Shown piece by piece: positions 26,998-36,914 of a stretch of DNA of 64,000 nucleotides (the first letter of the stretch is position 1; every line of letters begins with the position of its first letter). The notes beneath the pieces are model-generated. The model did not search any database. It saw only the letters and a program-made list of their open reading frames with translations, and was not told where the DNA came from. The position numbers and the translations under genes are program-made. The stretch is from CBDCHC01 sp965277055 (GTDB lineage: Bacteria; Pseudomonadota; Gammaproteobacteria; PS1; Pseudothioglobaceae), in the NCBI GenBank assembly GCA_965277055.1, contig OZ255703.1:1-64000 (forward strand), written 5' to 3'.

Positions 26998-27930
26998 ATG
27001 AAAATTGCTATTTGTGGTTCCTATGCATTTGATGTAATTATGAATTTTAACGACTCATTTAAGCATCATATTTTGCCTGATAAAGTACATATGCTAAATG
27101 TTGCTTTTTTAGTGCCAGAGTTGAGACGAGAGTTCGGTGGGTGTGCAGGTAATATTGCCTATAATACTAATTTATTAGGGCTAGAAGCCATTCCAGTAGC
27201 AACTGTAGGCTTTGATTTTGATTCGTATTTAAGTTGGCTCCATGAATGTGGGATTACCTCTCGTGCAATTACCACCTTAGAAGATCACTATACTGCTCAG
27301 GCATACATCACTACAGATCAAGAAGATAATCAAATTACTGCTTTTCATCCTGGGGCAATGTCTGAAGCACATATGAATAATGTTTTAGATAGTCATCCTG
27401 ATATCGCTATTGTCTCACCAGATGGAAAAGAAGCAATGATTACTCATGCCCAACGTTTAGCTGATGCAGGTGTGCCATTTATATTTGACCCTGGGCAGGG
27501 CTTGCCGATGTTTGATAGCGAGGAATTACTCAGCTTTATTAAGCAAGCCTCGTGGATTGTAGTAAATGATTATGAGTCAGAATTACTACAGACTAAAACC
27601 AAGCTCACTCTAGCAGAAATAACTGTCAAAGTAGAAGCTCTCATCGTCACTAAAGGGGCAGAGGGCAGTGAATTACACACCTCCACAGGAGTACACATGG
27701 TCCCCGGGGTTACTGCTACTGAAGTAGTAGACCCAACTGGGTGCGGAGATAGCTTTAGAGCAGGGGTGTTATACGCTCTCACTCATGAACTTAGTCTAAA
27801 AGTAGGGTTGCGGTTGGGTAATATTATAGGGAGTATTAAAGTGGCACACAAAGGCACACAAAATCACCACTTTACTCTAGCAGAATTAACAGAAATCTAC
27901 CAAAGAGAATATGGAGAAACGTTGATGTAA
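26998..27930 (+). CDS. PfkB-family carbohydrate/nucleoside kinase
   Basis: A 310-residue ribokinase-fold kinase. The N-terminal ICGSYAFDVIM and FGGCAGNIAYN (motif 1) and the C-terminal DPTGCGDSFRAG (motif 2, catalytic Asp) are intact. Proteobacterial members of this type are often annotated as adenosine kinase or unspecified sugar kinase; the substrate cannot be read from sequence. It is probably cotranscribed with the ArsC-like gene and converges on recJ. Confidence 0.9.
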   Translation: MKIAICGSYAFDVIMNFNDSFKHHILPDKVHMLNVAFLVPELRREFGGCAGNIAYNTNLLGLEAIPVATVGFDFDSYLSWLHECGITSRAITTLEDHYTAQAYITTDQEDNQITAFHPGAMSEAHMNNVLDSHPDIAIVSPDGKEAMITHAQRLADAGVPFIFDPGQGLPMFDSEELLSFIKQASWIVVNDYESELLQTKTKLTLAEITVKVEALIVTKGAEGSELHTSTGVHMVPGVTATEVVDPTGCGDSFRAGVLYALTHELSLKVGLRLGNIIGSIKVAHKGTQNHHFTLAELTEIYQREYGETLM

Positions 27931-27971
27931 TTCAACATATTACTCTTATCATGGCTGTATTCTTGCTCACT

Positions 27972-29657
27972 TTATTGCTCATGAATAATAATTTCTTTAC
28001 TAATGAGTTGTATGGTTTCTCTGCCATTAAAGCGATTCATGTTTAAAGTATAAGACATGTGAATTTTATCGTGCTCAATCGGAGTAGTAAAAAATGCAAT
28101 AGCATCAAATACTTTTTGTTCTAACTCTACTCTGAGCTTGAGGTGTTGCTCACCTACTACGCGTTGCTCTACAATAGTAAATATATTATGAAATATAGGC
28201 TCTTCACAGCCATTTCCCCAAATATGTTGCTCCAGTAATAATGCATGCTCTAGAGTAATATCACTCGCTTTTAATTGACCATCTGTGATCAACTCATTAC
28301 TCGGAAGTATGTACTCTAAATGCTCTTTTGTAGTATTTTCAAATACTTCACTAAACTGGGTAAAATTATCCTCGGCAATAGTGAGCCCAGCTGCCATACT
28401 ATGCCCACCAAACTTGAGAATCAATCCAGGATGAGTACGGTCAATAGTATCTAGCAAGTCTTTTATATGCACACTCGCAATAGAACGAGCAGAGCCTTTT
28501 AAGTGTCCCCCAGAGCGAGCAAATATAATACTGGGTTTGCCATATTGTTCCTTGCATTTACCAGCTACAATACCGACCACACCTTCATGCCACTGCGGAT
28601 CATGTAAGCAAATAGTGAATGTATGTGTTTGCTCGGTATGCGCTAAAATGTCTTCAGCCTCTTTCACCATTTGCTCTTGTGTATCTTTTCGAAGTGTATT
28701 AAACTCATTAAGTTCTACTGCATATTGATAACTTACCGCATAATCTTGACTTAGTAAACATCGTATCCCTCTAGAAATATCATCCATGCGACCACTAGCA
28801 TTGAGTTTAGGAGCAACACTAAAGGCTAAATCTGTAGCAGTAATTGTTTCGTATGATTTTTTGCTAATGTCTAACAATGCACGTATACCATTTGAACACT
28901 GACCTGAACGGATAATAGCAAGTCCTTCATGTACTAATATTTTATTATTGGCATCTAATTTCACCACATCGGCAATAGTTCCTAGTGCCACAAGATCTAA
29001 AAACTGCTTCATATTGGGTGGGGTGAGCCCTTGAGTGTGAAAATAGCCCTGTGTTTGCAGATAACTCTTGAGTGTAGAGCACATGTAAAATGCTACACCT
29101 ACTCCAGCCAAAGATTTAGAAGGGAAAGAGCAATCAATGAGATTAGGGTTAATAATTGCACTTGCATCTGGAAGCTCGGTACCAGGAAGGTGATGATCTG
29201 TGATAATGACCTCAATACCTTTAGCTTTTGCATCCCGCACGCCATCAATACTACTAATTCCATTATCTACAGTAATAATCAATTCAGCATCTTGCCTAAC
29301 AGCAATATCTACAATAGCTGGGCTTAATCCATAGCCATGAATAAACCGGTTCGGTACAAGAAAGTCTACATGTTCCCCGCCCATTATGCGTAGAGCAGAA
29401 ACTACAAGTGCACAACTCGTAGCTCCATCGGCATCAAAGTCAGCAACTACCACAATATGAGACTGGTTAAGAAGTGCAGTATGCAATATTTCATGCGCTG
29501 CAGCTAAATCATTAAAATCAGGAGGGAGCAGTCTAGAGATATGTAAGGCTATTTCACTCTCAGAGATATTTCGACTCGCATATAAGGGTTTTAAAAATCT
29601 CGGAATATCATCAGAATAACTCCACATTAACTCTTGGTTTATTTGCCGTTCAATCAT
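27972..29657 (-). CDS. recJ: Single-strand DNA exonuclease RecJ
   Basis: 5'-3' exonuclease in recombination and mismatch repair. DHH-phosphoesterase motifs are VVADFDADGATSC, TVDNGISS, ITDHHLPG and the DHHA1 motif FGGHSMAAGLTI. Length 561 is normal. The start is 32 bases from the cytochrome gene start on the other strand, so the two share a short divergent promoter region containing TATAAT at 29659-29664. Confidence 0.96.
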   Translation of the reverse strand: MIERQINQELMWSYSDDIPRFLKPLYASRNISESEIALHISRLLPPDFNDLAAAHEILHTALLNQSHIVVVADFDADGATSCALVVSALRIMGGEHVDFLVPNRFIHGYGLSPAIVDIAVRQDAELIITVDNGISSIDGVRDAKAKGIEVIITDHHLPGTELPDASAIINPNLIDCSFPSKSLAGVGVAFYMCSTLKSYLQTQGYFHTQGLTPPNMKQFLDLVALGTIADVVKLDANNKILVHEGLAIIRSGQCSNGIRALLDISKKSYETITATDLAFSVAPKLNASGRMDDISRGIRCLLSQDYAVSYQYAVELNEFNTLRKDTQEQMVKEAEDILAHTEQTHTFTICLHDPQWHEGVVGIVAGKCKEQYGKPSIIFARSGGHLKGSARSIASVHIKDLLDTIDRTHPGLILKFGGHSMAAGLTIAEDNFTQFSEVFENTTKEHLEYILPSNELITDGQLKASDITLEHALLLEQHIWGNGCEEPIFHNIFTIVEQRVVGEQHLKLRVELEQKVFDAIAFFTTPIEHDKIHMSYTLNMNRFNGRETIQLISKEIIIHEQ

Positions 29658-29689
29658 TTATAATAGTAATTTTGGTGGTGGATAGAAAT

Positions 29690-30721
29690 ATGAAGTTTAT
29701 TTATATTTTACTATTTTTTCCGTGTGTCGTTTTTGCGTCAGAACTCCACTCATCAGCAAAATCATCAGGTGCAGCATTATATAAACAGCACTGCCTAAGT
29801 TGTCATGGTGAAGAGGGTAAGGGGAGTATTGGCCCACCTTTGGGTGTAGCAAAAATTGCCCAACTTAGCGACTCCTATCTTTTAAACACTATGAAAAAAG
29901 GTAGACCGGGCAGAGTCATGCCTGCAATTACACTTACAAACACCGAATATCAAAATATTATCACTTACTTAAGAACAGGTACTCCTGCACCAACTTATAA
30001 TAGTAGTAGCATTATTGGTAATGCAAAAGCAGGTAAACCACTATACTATACGTATTGTTCTTCGTGTCATAATGCACCGCCAGTGGGAGGCGAGGGAGTA
30101 GGCAAAAATTATTCTTGGGATAAGAAATATAAAGTAGCCCCTCCTGCCTTAGCAAATTCAGGATTTTTGAGTGCCATTAGCGATCATGAACTCAAGCACT
30201 TAATCAAGGTAGGTATCCCCGGTAGCGAGATGCTTGGCTATAACCGTTTTTTAACAAGTGGGCAAGTAAATGATATCATAGCCTACATTAAATCATATAA
30301 AGACTATACACCACACGCATTAATGCAAGATTCAGCACTCTCTTATGTATTTGATAGTGCATATGATTTAGATACTACCGTAACTAAAATTCAAAATGCT
30401 ATTAAAGCTGCAAACTTTAGAGTGTATACTCCGCGAAAACTCTTAGAAGATTTAACTACTAAAGAAACTATTTATTCTAAACAAGTAGTGATTCGCTTTT
30501 GTAATTTTGAGCACATGCTAACCTTTATTAAAATCGAACCAAGACTTGGTATCGTATTGCCTTGTCGAATCACGGTGATTGAAAACAACCAAGCAGAAGT
30601 TAAAGTAGTGATTGAAAACTATAAACGCACGGTGGCAAAGTTTAATAACATGCAGATATCTCTGGCAGCTGATGAACTCATTACTAGCCTTACAGAAATT
30701 ATTGAGGAGGCGTTATGGTAG
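29690..30721 (+). CDS. Diheme cytochrome c fused to a DUF302 domain
   Basis: Starting at the ATG at 29690 the protein has 343 residues: signal peptide 1-17 (ending VFAS), first heme motif CLSCH at 35-39 with Met77 as likely axial ligand, second heme motif CSSCH at 123-127 with Met181 in GSEMLGY, and a C-terminal DUF302 domain at about 215-343 (starting SYVFDSAYDLDTTVTKIQNA). It should be an exported electron carrier. It overlaps the next DUF302 gene by 7 bases. The fusion and its neighbours suggest a redox complex whose substrate is unknown. Confidence 0.88.
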   Translation: MKFIYILLFFPCVVFASELHSSAKSSGAALYKQHCLSCHGEEGKGSIGPPLGVAKIAQLSDSYLLNTMKKGRPGRVMPAITLTNTEYQNIITYLRTGTPAPTYNSSSIIGNAKAGKPLYYTYCSSCHNAPPVGGEGVGKNYSWDKKYKVAPPALANSGFLSAISDHELKHLIKVGIPGSEMLGYNRFLTSGQVNDIIAYIKSYKDYTPHALMQDSALSYVFDSAYDLDTTVTKIQNAIKAANFRVYTPRKLLEDLTTKETIYSKQVVIRFCNFEHMLTFIKIEPRLGIVLPCRITVIENNQAEVKVVIENYKRTVAKFNNMQISLAADELITSLTEIIEEALW

Positions 30722-31167
30722 GGCGTTTATTACTAATATTGTGCAGTATGCTAGTATATATGCAGAGTGCACATGCAGAAGAATTTGCTATTACTCGGGT
30801 GAATACTGACTTTGCAAATGTATGGCAAGCCCTCAAAGAAAGAGTAGGAGAGTATGAATATAAAACTGCATATTTACAACGATGTGACTTTGCTCTAACT
30901 CAACGTAATTATAAATCAGACAGATATCGTATTCTCTTTTTTGGTAAATATGAAGAAATGGAATACTTAAGCCGAAAATATCCACAGATTGTGCCTTATT
31001 TACCGCTCAAAGTAGTAGTGATGGAGGAGGGCAATAATGCACTGCTTATGAATAATCCAGTAACTATGCTGATTCCAGCAGTTGCTTCTGAAGATGCTCA
31101 TATCATTGAACAGTGGCATACAGACTTACAGGCTATAGTTACTTCTATTAGGCGCACTTATGAGTAA
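30715..31167 (+). CDS. Secreted DUF302 protein
   Basis: A 150-residue protein with signal peptide 1-21 (ending AHA) and a DUF302-type domain starting ITRVNTDFANVWQALKERV. The predicted layout matches the C-terminal domain of the upstream cytochrome, including the CDFALT region and the VTMLIPAVASE segment. Function of DUF302 is unknown. It overlaps the cytochrome gene by 7 bases and the RseC-like gene by 8, so the three are translated together. Confidence 0.82.
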   Translation: MVGRLLLILCSMLVYMQSAHAEEFAITRVNTDFANVWQALKERVGEYEYKTAYLQRCDFALTQRNYKSDRYRILFFGKYEEMEYLSRKYPQIVPYLPLKVVVMEEGNNALLMNNPVTMLIPAVASEDAHIIEQWHTDLQAIVTSIRRTYE

Positions 31168-31501
31168 ATTATTAGAGCAAGATATTGAAATCCGCCCATC
31201 TGATACCAAGCCTGTAGGCTGTTCTTCATGCAATGCTAAAGAGGGATGCGGACTTGGATTTTTTGCTACCTTATTTCCTCGCTCTCATGTCAAACCAGAA
31301 GGGGAAATCCCTGAGGGAGAGTTTATCCGTAAGGTATTTATGTTGTATCTGATGCCTGTAATAGGTATTATTATCGCTAGTAGCTTGGCTCAATGGCTTT
31401 TTCCTGGGGATACGCTCATAGCCATACTGTTTGCACTTGTGGGATTTGTATTAGTAGTTGCAATACTATATATATACTACACACAGCAATCCACCAAATA
31501 A
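31160..31501 (+). CDS. RseC/MucC-like cysteine-cluster membrane protein
   Basis: A 113-residue protein with a cytoplasmic cysteine cluster C21-x2-C24-x5-C30 (GCSSCNAKEGCG) and two membrane helices at about 55-75 and 80-106. The cluster and following YLMPVIGIIIASSL match E. coli RseC, which takes part in sigma-E control and SoxR reduction. It lacks the longer N-terminal part before the cysteines. Coupled to the cytochrome and DUF302 genes, it looks like the membrane partner of that system. Confidence 0.78.
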   Translation: MSKLLEQDIEIRPSDTKPVGCSSCNAKEGCGLGFFATLFPRSHVKPEGEIPEGEFIRKVFMLYLMPVIGIIIASSLAQWLFPGDTLIAILFALVGFVLVVAILYIYYTQQSTK

Positions 31502-31504
31502 TAA

Positions 31505-32278
31505 TTATTCATTGTTCAGTGGGATGTCCGAGGTGTGAGAAGACTTGGCACTCCATCCATGAATATAGACTACCTCATAGGTGAGTGGTAATTTACCCTG
31601 TGTTCTAAATTGCTCATAATGACTTATCATTTGAGTTAATTTACTCTTGGTGGTTGGCGTGGCTGTGGGATTTTGTGCGCCAATATATTTGAGGTCTTTT
31701 AAAATATCTCGCACATGTTCATATGTGAGTGTGATGATTTCGCTTTCTGCAACTACTCCGCCAAATCCATGTTGTGAGAGTGTATCTGCAATAGTATGCA
31801 TATCTATAAAACTATTTACATGTGTGTGAGTATCTACCTGAGCCCAACTGTGTCTTAATTCCCCGAGTGTAGCAGGACCAAAGGTGGTAAAGAAAAATAA
31901 GGCATTTGGTGCACTAATACGTTTGACATTTTGGCACACCTTTGCTAGATCACACCACTGCATCATCACATTGCTCAGTATCACCTCATAACGTTCCTCT
32001 AGTTGTAAATCATGTGCATCTTGCACAAAAGTATGATTTGCAGGGTTTAATAACAATGGTTCAGTAGCAAAATCAGAGGCTATAATACGCTCTGCTCCAT
32101 ATGCCTCAATGAGTTTTTGTGTGAGTATGCCAGTCCCTGCACCAAGTTCTAATATAGGTGCAGAACCTAAATCAATCAGTTGTAAACGTTGCATCATCCG
32201 GGAGGCTATTTCTGCTTGCACAATTGCATATTCATTGTACGAATGAGCAAACCGATTAAAGTTATACTGAATGCTCAT
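31505..32278 (-). CDS. bioC: Malonyl-ACP O-methyltransferase BioC
   Basis: SAM methyltransferase that starts pimelate synthesis by methylating malonyl-ACP. It starts at the ATG at 32278 (MSIQYNFNRFAHSYNEYA, the usual BioC opening); longer starts overlap thiD. The SAM motif is ILELGAGTGILTQKL, and the motif LSNVMMQWC follows. BioH at 47931 supplies the partner esterase. It follows thiD by one base, so both are in one transcript. Confidence 0.9.
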   Translation of the reverse strand: MSIQYNFNRFAHSYNEYAIVQAEIASRMMQRLQLIDLGSAPILELGAGTGILTQKLIEAYGAERIIASDFATEPLLLNPANHTFVQDAHDLQLEERYEVILSNVMMQWCDLAKVCQNVKRISAPNALFFFTTFGPATLGELRHSWAQVDTHTHVNSFIDMHTIADTLSQHGFGGVVAESEIITLTYEHVRDILKDLKYIGAQNPTATPTTKSKLTQMISHYEQFRTQGKLPLTYEVVYIHGWSAKSSHTSDIPLNNE

Positions 32279-32279
32279 A

Positions 32280-33023
32280 TTATTGTTTGACATTTGGGTG
32301 CAATTGCCTAGCACCTCCAAAATTGGCACGTACTAATGTCTGGTAGGTATCATCAAGTGCATGTTTGCAAGCAGTTTGAATATCATATTGTAAATATTTT
32401 ACCGCTAAAAAAGAAGCAAGAGTACAACCCGAACCATGATAGTTATGTGCAAGTTTAGCGTAAGTGTAGGAGTTTAGATGCATATTCCCCCTATATAACT
32501 GGTGGGTAATTTCTCCTTCACTAACATCTGTAGTAGTTAAAAGTAGATATTTACTCTCTATCTTAGCAACTGCCTCACTCACAGATTCAGCCCCAGTTAG
32601 CATCATCAGTTCAGCATAATTTGGGGTAATAATACTGCATTTTGGTAGTAGTGCCCTAAGTGCATTGAGATTAGCAAAGTCATGCGTAGAAGACGAGCAA
32701 ATCACAGGGTCAAGCACCACAGGTACATTAAGCATATTGATAATACGTTCTATCACACTCAAGTGAGCATCATCAATAACTCCTATTTTAATAACATCAA
32801 TAGTATATTCAGCATGTAAGGTTGCAACTTGTTGCCAGATAAACTCAGTATCTACTGCCTTCACAGAGGTGATAACAGAGGTATTTTGTGCAGTCAATAG
32901 AGTAATCACCCCAAATGCATGTACAGGGGTAGTGTTGGTATAGAGGGATTCAATAGTATTGACATCTCTAAGTAACCCTGCACCACCCGAGGGATCAAGT
33001 CCAGAGAGTACTAAAATATTCAA
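32280..33023 (-). CDS. thiD: Hydroxymethylpyrimidine (phosphate) kinase
   Basis: Ribokinase-fold enzyme of thiamine synthesis. It opens ILVLSGLDPSGGAGLLRDV, has VVLDPVICSSS, a central ITPNYAELMMLTG and the C-terminal GSGCTLASFLAVKYL with the anion-hole glycines. Length 247 is slightly short but complete. It could accept HMP or HMP-P. Gene order trxB-thiD-bioC on the minus strand, with gaps of 4 and 1 bases. Confidence 0.92.
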   Translation of the reverse strand: MNILVLSGLDPSGGAGLLRDVNTIESLYTNTTPVHAFGVITLLTAQNTSVITSVKAVDTEFIWQQVATLHAEYTIDVIKIGVIDDAHLSVIERIINMLNVPVVLDPVICSSSTHDFANLNALRALLPKCSIITPNYAELMMLTGAESVSEAVAKIESKYLLLTTTDVSEGEITHQLYRGNMHLNSYTYAKLAHNYHGSGCTLASFLAVKYLQYDIQTACKHALDDTYQTLVRANFGGARQLHPNVKQ

Positions 33024-33027
33024 GTGG

Positions 33028-33969
33028 TTATACTTCGTCTAAGAATTTTTCAACATCAAGAGCGGCTTGACAACCCGAGCCTGCAGAAGTAATTGCTTGC
33101 CTATAAATATGATCAGCGCAGTCTCCAGCAGCATATACACCTTCTACACTCGTCATCGTGGCATTGCCTTCTAGCCCACCTTTTACAGTGATGTAGCCAT
33201 GATTCATATCCAGTTGATTAGCAAATATATCAGTATTAGGCTTATGTCCAATGGCAATAAATACCCCAAATACATCTAATTGCTCAGTTTTTCCATCTAT
33301 GATATTTTTGAGTTTTAAGCCCGTAACACCCATATCATCACCTACCACCTCATCAAGTGTAGTGTTCCATTTGATATTGATATTGCCATTTTCAGCTTTT
33401 GCCATAAGTTTATCGGCTAAGATTTTTTCACTAGAGAACCTATCTCTGCGGTGGATAATAGTTACTTCTTTAGCTATATTTGATAAGAATAGTGCTTCTT
33501 CAACTGCCGTATTACCACCGCCAATAACTGCTACTTTTTGATTTTTATAGAAAAATCCATCACAGGTTGCACAAGCCGAAACACCCTTACCACGGAATTT
33601 ATCCTCGCTTGATAACCCTAAGTATTTTGCAGAAGCACCAGTAGCAATAATTACACTTTTAGTTTGGTAGGTATCATTTTCACCAGTGAGCGTAAACGGA
33701 CGCTTTGAAAAATCAACCGAAACAATTTGGTCGCTAATCATCTGTGTATCAAAGCGAAGTGCGTGTTTTTTCATTTGCACCATTAAGTCGGGGCCAAGAA
33801 TACCATCTGCTTCACCAGGCCAGTTATCTACATCAGTGGTGGTCATGAGTTGTCCGCCTTCTTCCATCCCACTAATGATTACAGGGTTTAAGTTTGCTCT
33901 TGCTGCATATACAGCTGCCGAATAGCCCGCAGGCCCAGAGCCAATGATAATAACGTTGTGTACACTCAT
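33028..33969 (-). CDS. trxB: Thioredoxin reductase
   Basis: Low-molecular-weight FAD/NADPH enzyme of 313 residues. FAD motif GSGPAGYSAAVYAARA, redox centre CATC in VSACATCDGFFYK, NADPH motif GGGNTAVEEALFLS and C-terminal VYAAGDCAD. Reduces thioredoxin. First gene of the trxB-thiD-bioC run, divergent from gcvP. Confidence 0.97.
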   Translation of the reverse strand: MSVHNVIIIGSGPAGYSAAVYAARANLNPVIISGMEEGGQLMTTTDVDNWPGEADGILGPDLMVQMKKHALRFDTQMISDQIVSVDFSKRPFTLTGENDTYQTKSVIIATGASAKYLGLSSEDKFRGKGVSACATCDGFFYKNQKVAVIGGGNTAVEEALFLSNIAKEVTIIHRRDRFSSEKILADKLMAKAENGNINIKWNTTLDEVVGDDMGVTGLKLKNIIDGKTEQLDVFGVFIAIGHKPNTDIFANQLDMNHGYITVKGGLEGNATMTSVEGVYAAGDCADHIYRQAITSAGSGCQAALDVEKFLDEV

Positions 33970-34064
33970 AATTAAAGTTTTACTTTACAAAATATGCACT
34001 ATTTTAAGGTTTATTAATTTATAAAATAGTTATAATTTTGTGGTTTTGATAGTCAGTGCAATAC

Positions 34065-36866
34065 ATGAATAATTTTGCTTCCAGACATATTGGTATTAAA
34101 GATTACGAAATTGATTCAATGCTCACCGAAATTGGTGTGCAAACATTAGAAGAATTAATATCTGGAACCATCCCTGAAAGTATTTATTATGGTAATGAAC
34201 TACAGGTAGGGCATGCTCTGAGTGAGCAGCGTGTGCTTGCTGCAGCTAAAAATATTGCAGCTAAAAACAAATTATTCACGAACTTTTTAGGGCAGGGATA
34301 TTATGGTACTTGGACCCCAAGTGTGGTGAAACGTAATATCCTGGAAAACCCAAGTTGGTACACGGCATATACTCCGTATCAGGCTGAGATTTCTCAGGGT
34401 CGCTTGGAAATGTTGATTAATTTTCAGCAAATGATTATCGATCTTACTGGCTTAGATTTTTCTAATGCCTCGCTCCTAGATGAAGCAACAGCATGTAGTG
34501 AGGCAGTTAATATGGCACATAACTTTGCTAAAAATAAAAAATCTATCTTTTTAGCACATGAAGCACTGCATCCACAAACACTCACTATATTGCAAACTAG
34601 AAGTGACGCCCTAGGTACTCAGCTTGTGGTATGTTCACTAGAGGAAATGCAAGAGCATATTACAACGAATGATGATGTATTTGCTATAGTTACCCAACCA
34701 TTTGCTACTAATGGCTCATTTATCGACTACTCAGCACTTAATACTCTGGCAGCCGAGCAAAACATTACTACTATAGGATGCTTTGATGTATTGGCACTCA
34801 CCCTGTGTAAGAGTGCTAGTGAAATGCACTATGATATTGCCGTAGGGAATACCCAACGGTTTGGCGTGCCTCTTGGCTTTGGCGGACCACATGCAGCATT
34901 TTTAGCTACAAAAGAAGCATTTAAGCGCTTAATACCCGGACGACTCATTGGCGTATCCAAAGATAAAAATGATAATATTGCCTTTCGTATGAGTATGCAA
35001 ACACGTGAGCAACATATTCGTCGTGATAAAGCTACAAGTAATATTTGTACTGCACAAGTACTTTTAGCTATTATGGCAGTAAGTTATGCAATTCATCACG
35101 GCAAAGAAGGGGTGCGGGCCATTGCTCAATCGGTATATAATAAAGCACACTCATTGGGTGAGTTATTAGTCGCAAAATATGCACTCGTATCTACACAATA
35201 TTTTGACACAATTAGCATTCGTACGCCAAATGCACCTGAGTTATGGCAACGTGCTTTAGATAATGAAATAAATATCAGACTGCTAGATGAGCAAACACTC
35301 ACCATAGCTATTGATGAAACCACATCAAAACATGATATTTTAAATCTCTTACAGACTCTTGATATTAATGATGAATATGTGATTAAGGACCATCAAATAC
35401 CTAGTGAATTAGCGCGTGAAACAGACTTACTTACGCACCCAATATTCTCTGAATATACTAGTGAAACTGAACTTATGCGTTATTTAAAACGCTTAGAAGA
35501 TAAAGATATTGCTTTAAATCACTCTATGATTTCCTTAGGTTCATGCACAATGAAACTCAATGCAGCTACAGAAATGATTGCCATTGCTCAAGAAGGGTTT
35601 AGCAACTTACACCCTTATGTGCCAATGAATCAAGCCCAGGGTTATCAACAACTCTGTGGTGACTTAGTGAAATACCTGAGTAATATTACAGGGTATGATA
35701 GTATTAGCTTACAACCCAATGCTGGCTCTCAAGGTGAGTTTGCAGGATTATTGGCTATTAAACGTTATCATGAAGCAAATGGTGATATTAGAGATGTATG
35801 CCTGATTCCATCTTCGGCGCATGGTACTAACCCTGCATCAGCTTCAATGGTTGGTATGCATATTGTCATAATTAAATGTGATACATATGGTAATGTAGAT
35901 GTAGCAGACTTAGAAGAAAAAGCAATACAGTATAGTGAACGTTTGGCTGCCCTTATGGTAACCTATCCATCTACACATGGTGTATTTGAGGCAGAAATTA
36001 CCAGAATTTGCGATATTATTCATGCCCATGGTGGACAAGTATATGTTGATGGGGCAAATCTCAATGCGCTTGTTGGAGTGACCAAAATGGGTAAATTTGG
36101 TGCAGATGTATCGCATCTAAACCTACATAAAACATTTGCTATCCCGCATGGTGGGGGTGGCCCCGGGGTGGGGCCTATTGGTGTACGTAAACATCTTACT
36201 CCATTTTTACCAGGTAATCCACTAGAGCAACATAGTGGGGCAGTGAGTGCTGCAAACTTTGGTAGTGCCTCAATTTTGCCAATTTCGTGGTCATATATTA
36301 AGTTACTTGGCGATGATGGACTTGAAAAAGCTACCAAAATCGCTATTTTGAACGCAAATTATATTGCAAAAAAATTAAGTACTGCCTATACCATTCTCTA
36401 CACGAACTCTCATAATCTCGTAGCACATGAGTGTATTATTGACATTAGACCAATTAAAGAACAACATGGCATCACTGAAGAAGATATTGCCAAACGTTTG
36501 ATGGATTATGGCTTTCATGCGCCTACTATGAGCTTTCCTGTGGCGGGCACACTCATGATTGAGCCTACTGAAAGCGAGAGCAAAAAAGAGATTGACAGAT
36601 TTATTGAGGCAATGCTCTGTATTCATGCTGAAATTATGCAAGTAGCTAATGCAGAAGTAGATGCCCAGGACAATGTCTTAAAGCAAGCACCACATACTGC
36701 TAAAGAAATCATCAACTGGGAACATAGCTACTCTATGCAAAAAGCATACTATCCAGTCAAAGGCTTAGAAGATAATAAATTTTTCCCAAGTGTAAATCGG
36801 ATTGATAATGTCTATGGTGACCGAAATTTATTTTGTTCTTGTCCAGATATTTCATCATTTGAATAA
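34065..36866 (+). CDS. gcvP: Glycine dehydrogenase (decarboxylating) GcvP
   Basis: P protein of the glycine cleavage system, with the GcvP1 and GcvP2 halves in one chain of about 933 residues. The PLP lysine is in HLNLHKTFAIPHGGGG, and SLGSCTMKLNAA lies between the halves. The ATG at 34065 (MNNFASRHIG) is preferred; a GTG nine bases earlier also reads in frame. TATAAT at 34031-34036 may be the -10. gcvT and gcvH are not adjacent, unlike the E. coli gcvTHP operon. No glycine riboswitch fits in the 95-base upstream gap. Confidence 0.96.
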   Translation: MNNFASRHIGIKDYEIDSMLTEIGVQTLEELISGTIPESIYYGNELQVGHALSEQRVLAAAKNIAAKNKLFTNFLGQGYYGTWTPSVVKRNILENPSWYTAYTPYQAEISQGRLEMLINFQQMIIDLTGLDFSNASLLDEATACSEAVNMAHNFAKNKKSIFLAHEALHPQTLTILQTRSDALGTQLVVCSLEEMQEHITTNDDVFAIVTQPFATNGSFIDYSALNTLAAEQNITTIGCFDVLALTLCKSASEMHYDIAVGNTQRFGVPLGFGGPHAAFLATKEAFKRLIPGRLIGVSKDKNDNIAFRMSMQTREQHIRRDKATSNICTAQVLLAIMAVSYAIHHGKEGVRAIAQSVYNKAHSLGELLVAKYALVSTQYFDTISIRTPNAPELWQRALDNEINIRLLDEQTLTIAIDETTSKHDILNLLQTLDINDEYVIKDHQIPSELARETDLLTHPIFSEYTSETELMRYLKRLEDKDIALNHSMISLGSCTMKLNAATEMIAIAQEGFSNLHPYVPMNQAQGYQQLCGDLVKYLSNITGYDSISLQPNAGSQGEFAGLLAIKRYHEANGDIRDVCLIPSSAHGTNPASASMVGMHIVIIKCDTYGNVDVADLEEKAIQYSERLAALMVTYPSTHGVFEAEITRICDIIHAHGGQVYVDGANLNALVGVTKMGKFGADVSHLNLHKTFAIPHGGGGPGVGPIGVRKHLTPFLPGNPLEQHSGAVSAANFGSASILPISWSYIKLLGDDGLEKATKIAILNANYIAKKLSTAYTILYTNSHNLVAHECIIDIRPIKEQHGITEEDIAKRLMDYGFHAPTMSFPVAGTLMIEPTESESKKEIDRFIEAMLCIHAEIMQVANAEVDAQDNVLKQAPHTAKEIINWEHSYSMQKAYYPVKGLEDNKFFPSVNRIDNVYGDRNLFCSCPDISSFE

Positions 36867-36914
36867 TATATAAATTATTATTTTTAATTATTATTTTTAT
36901 ATTAGGGATTAAGT

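Noticed and set aside
33970..34064. Glycine riboswitch before gcvP
   Set aside because: The gap is only 95 bases and shows no paired-aptamer structure.
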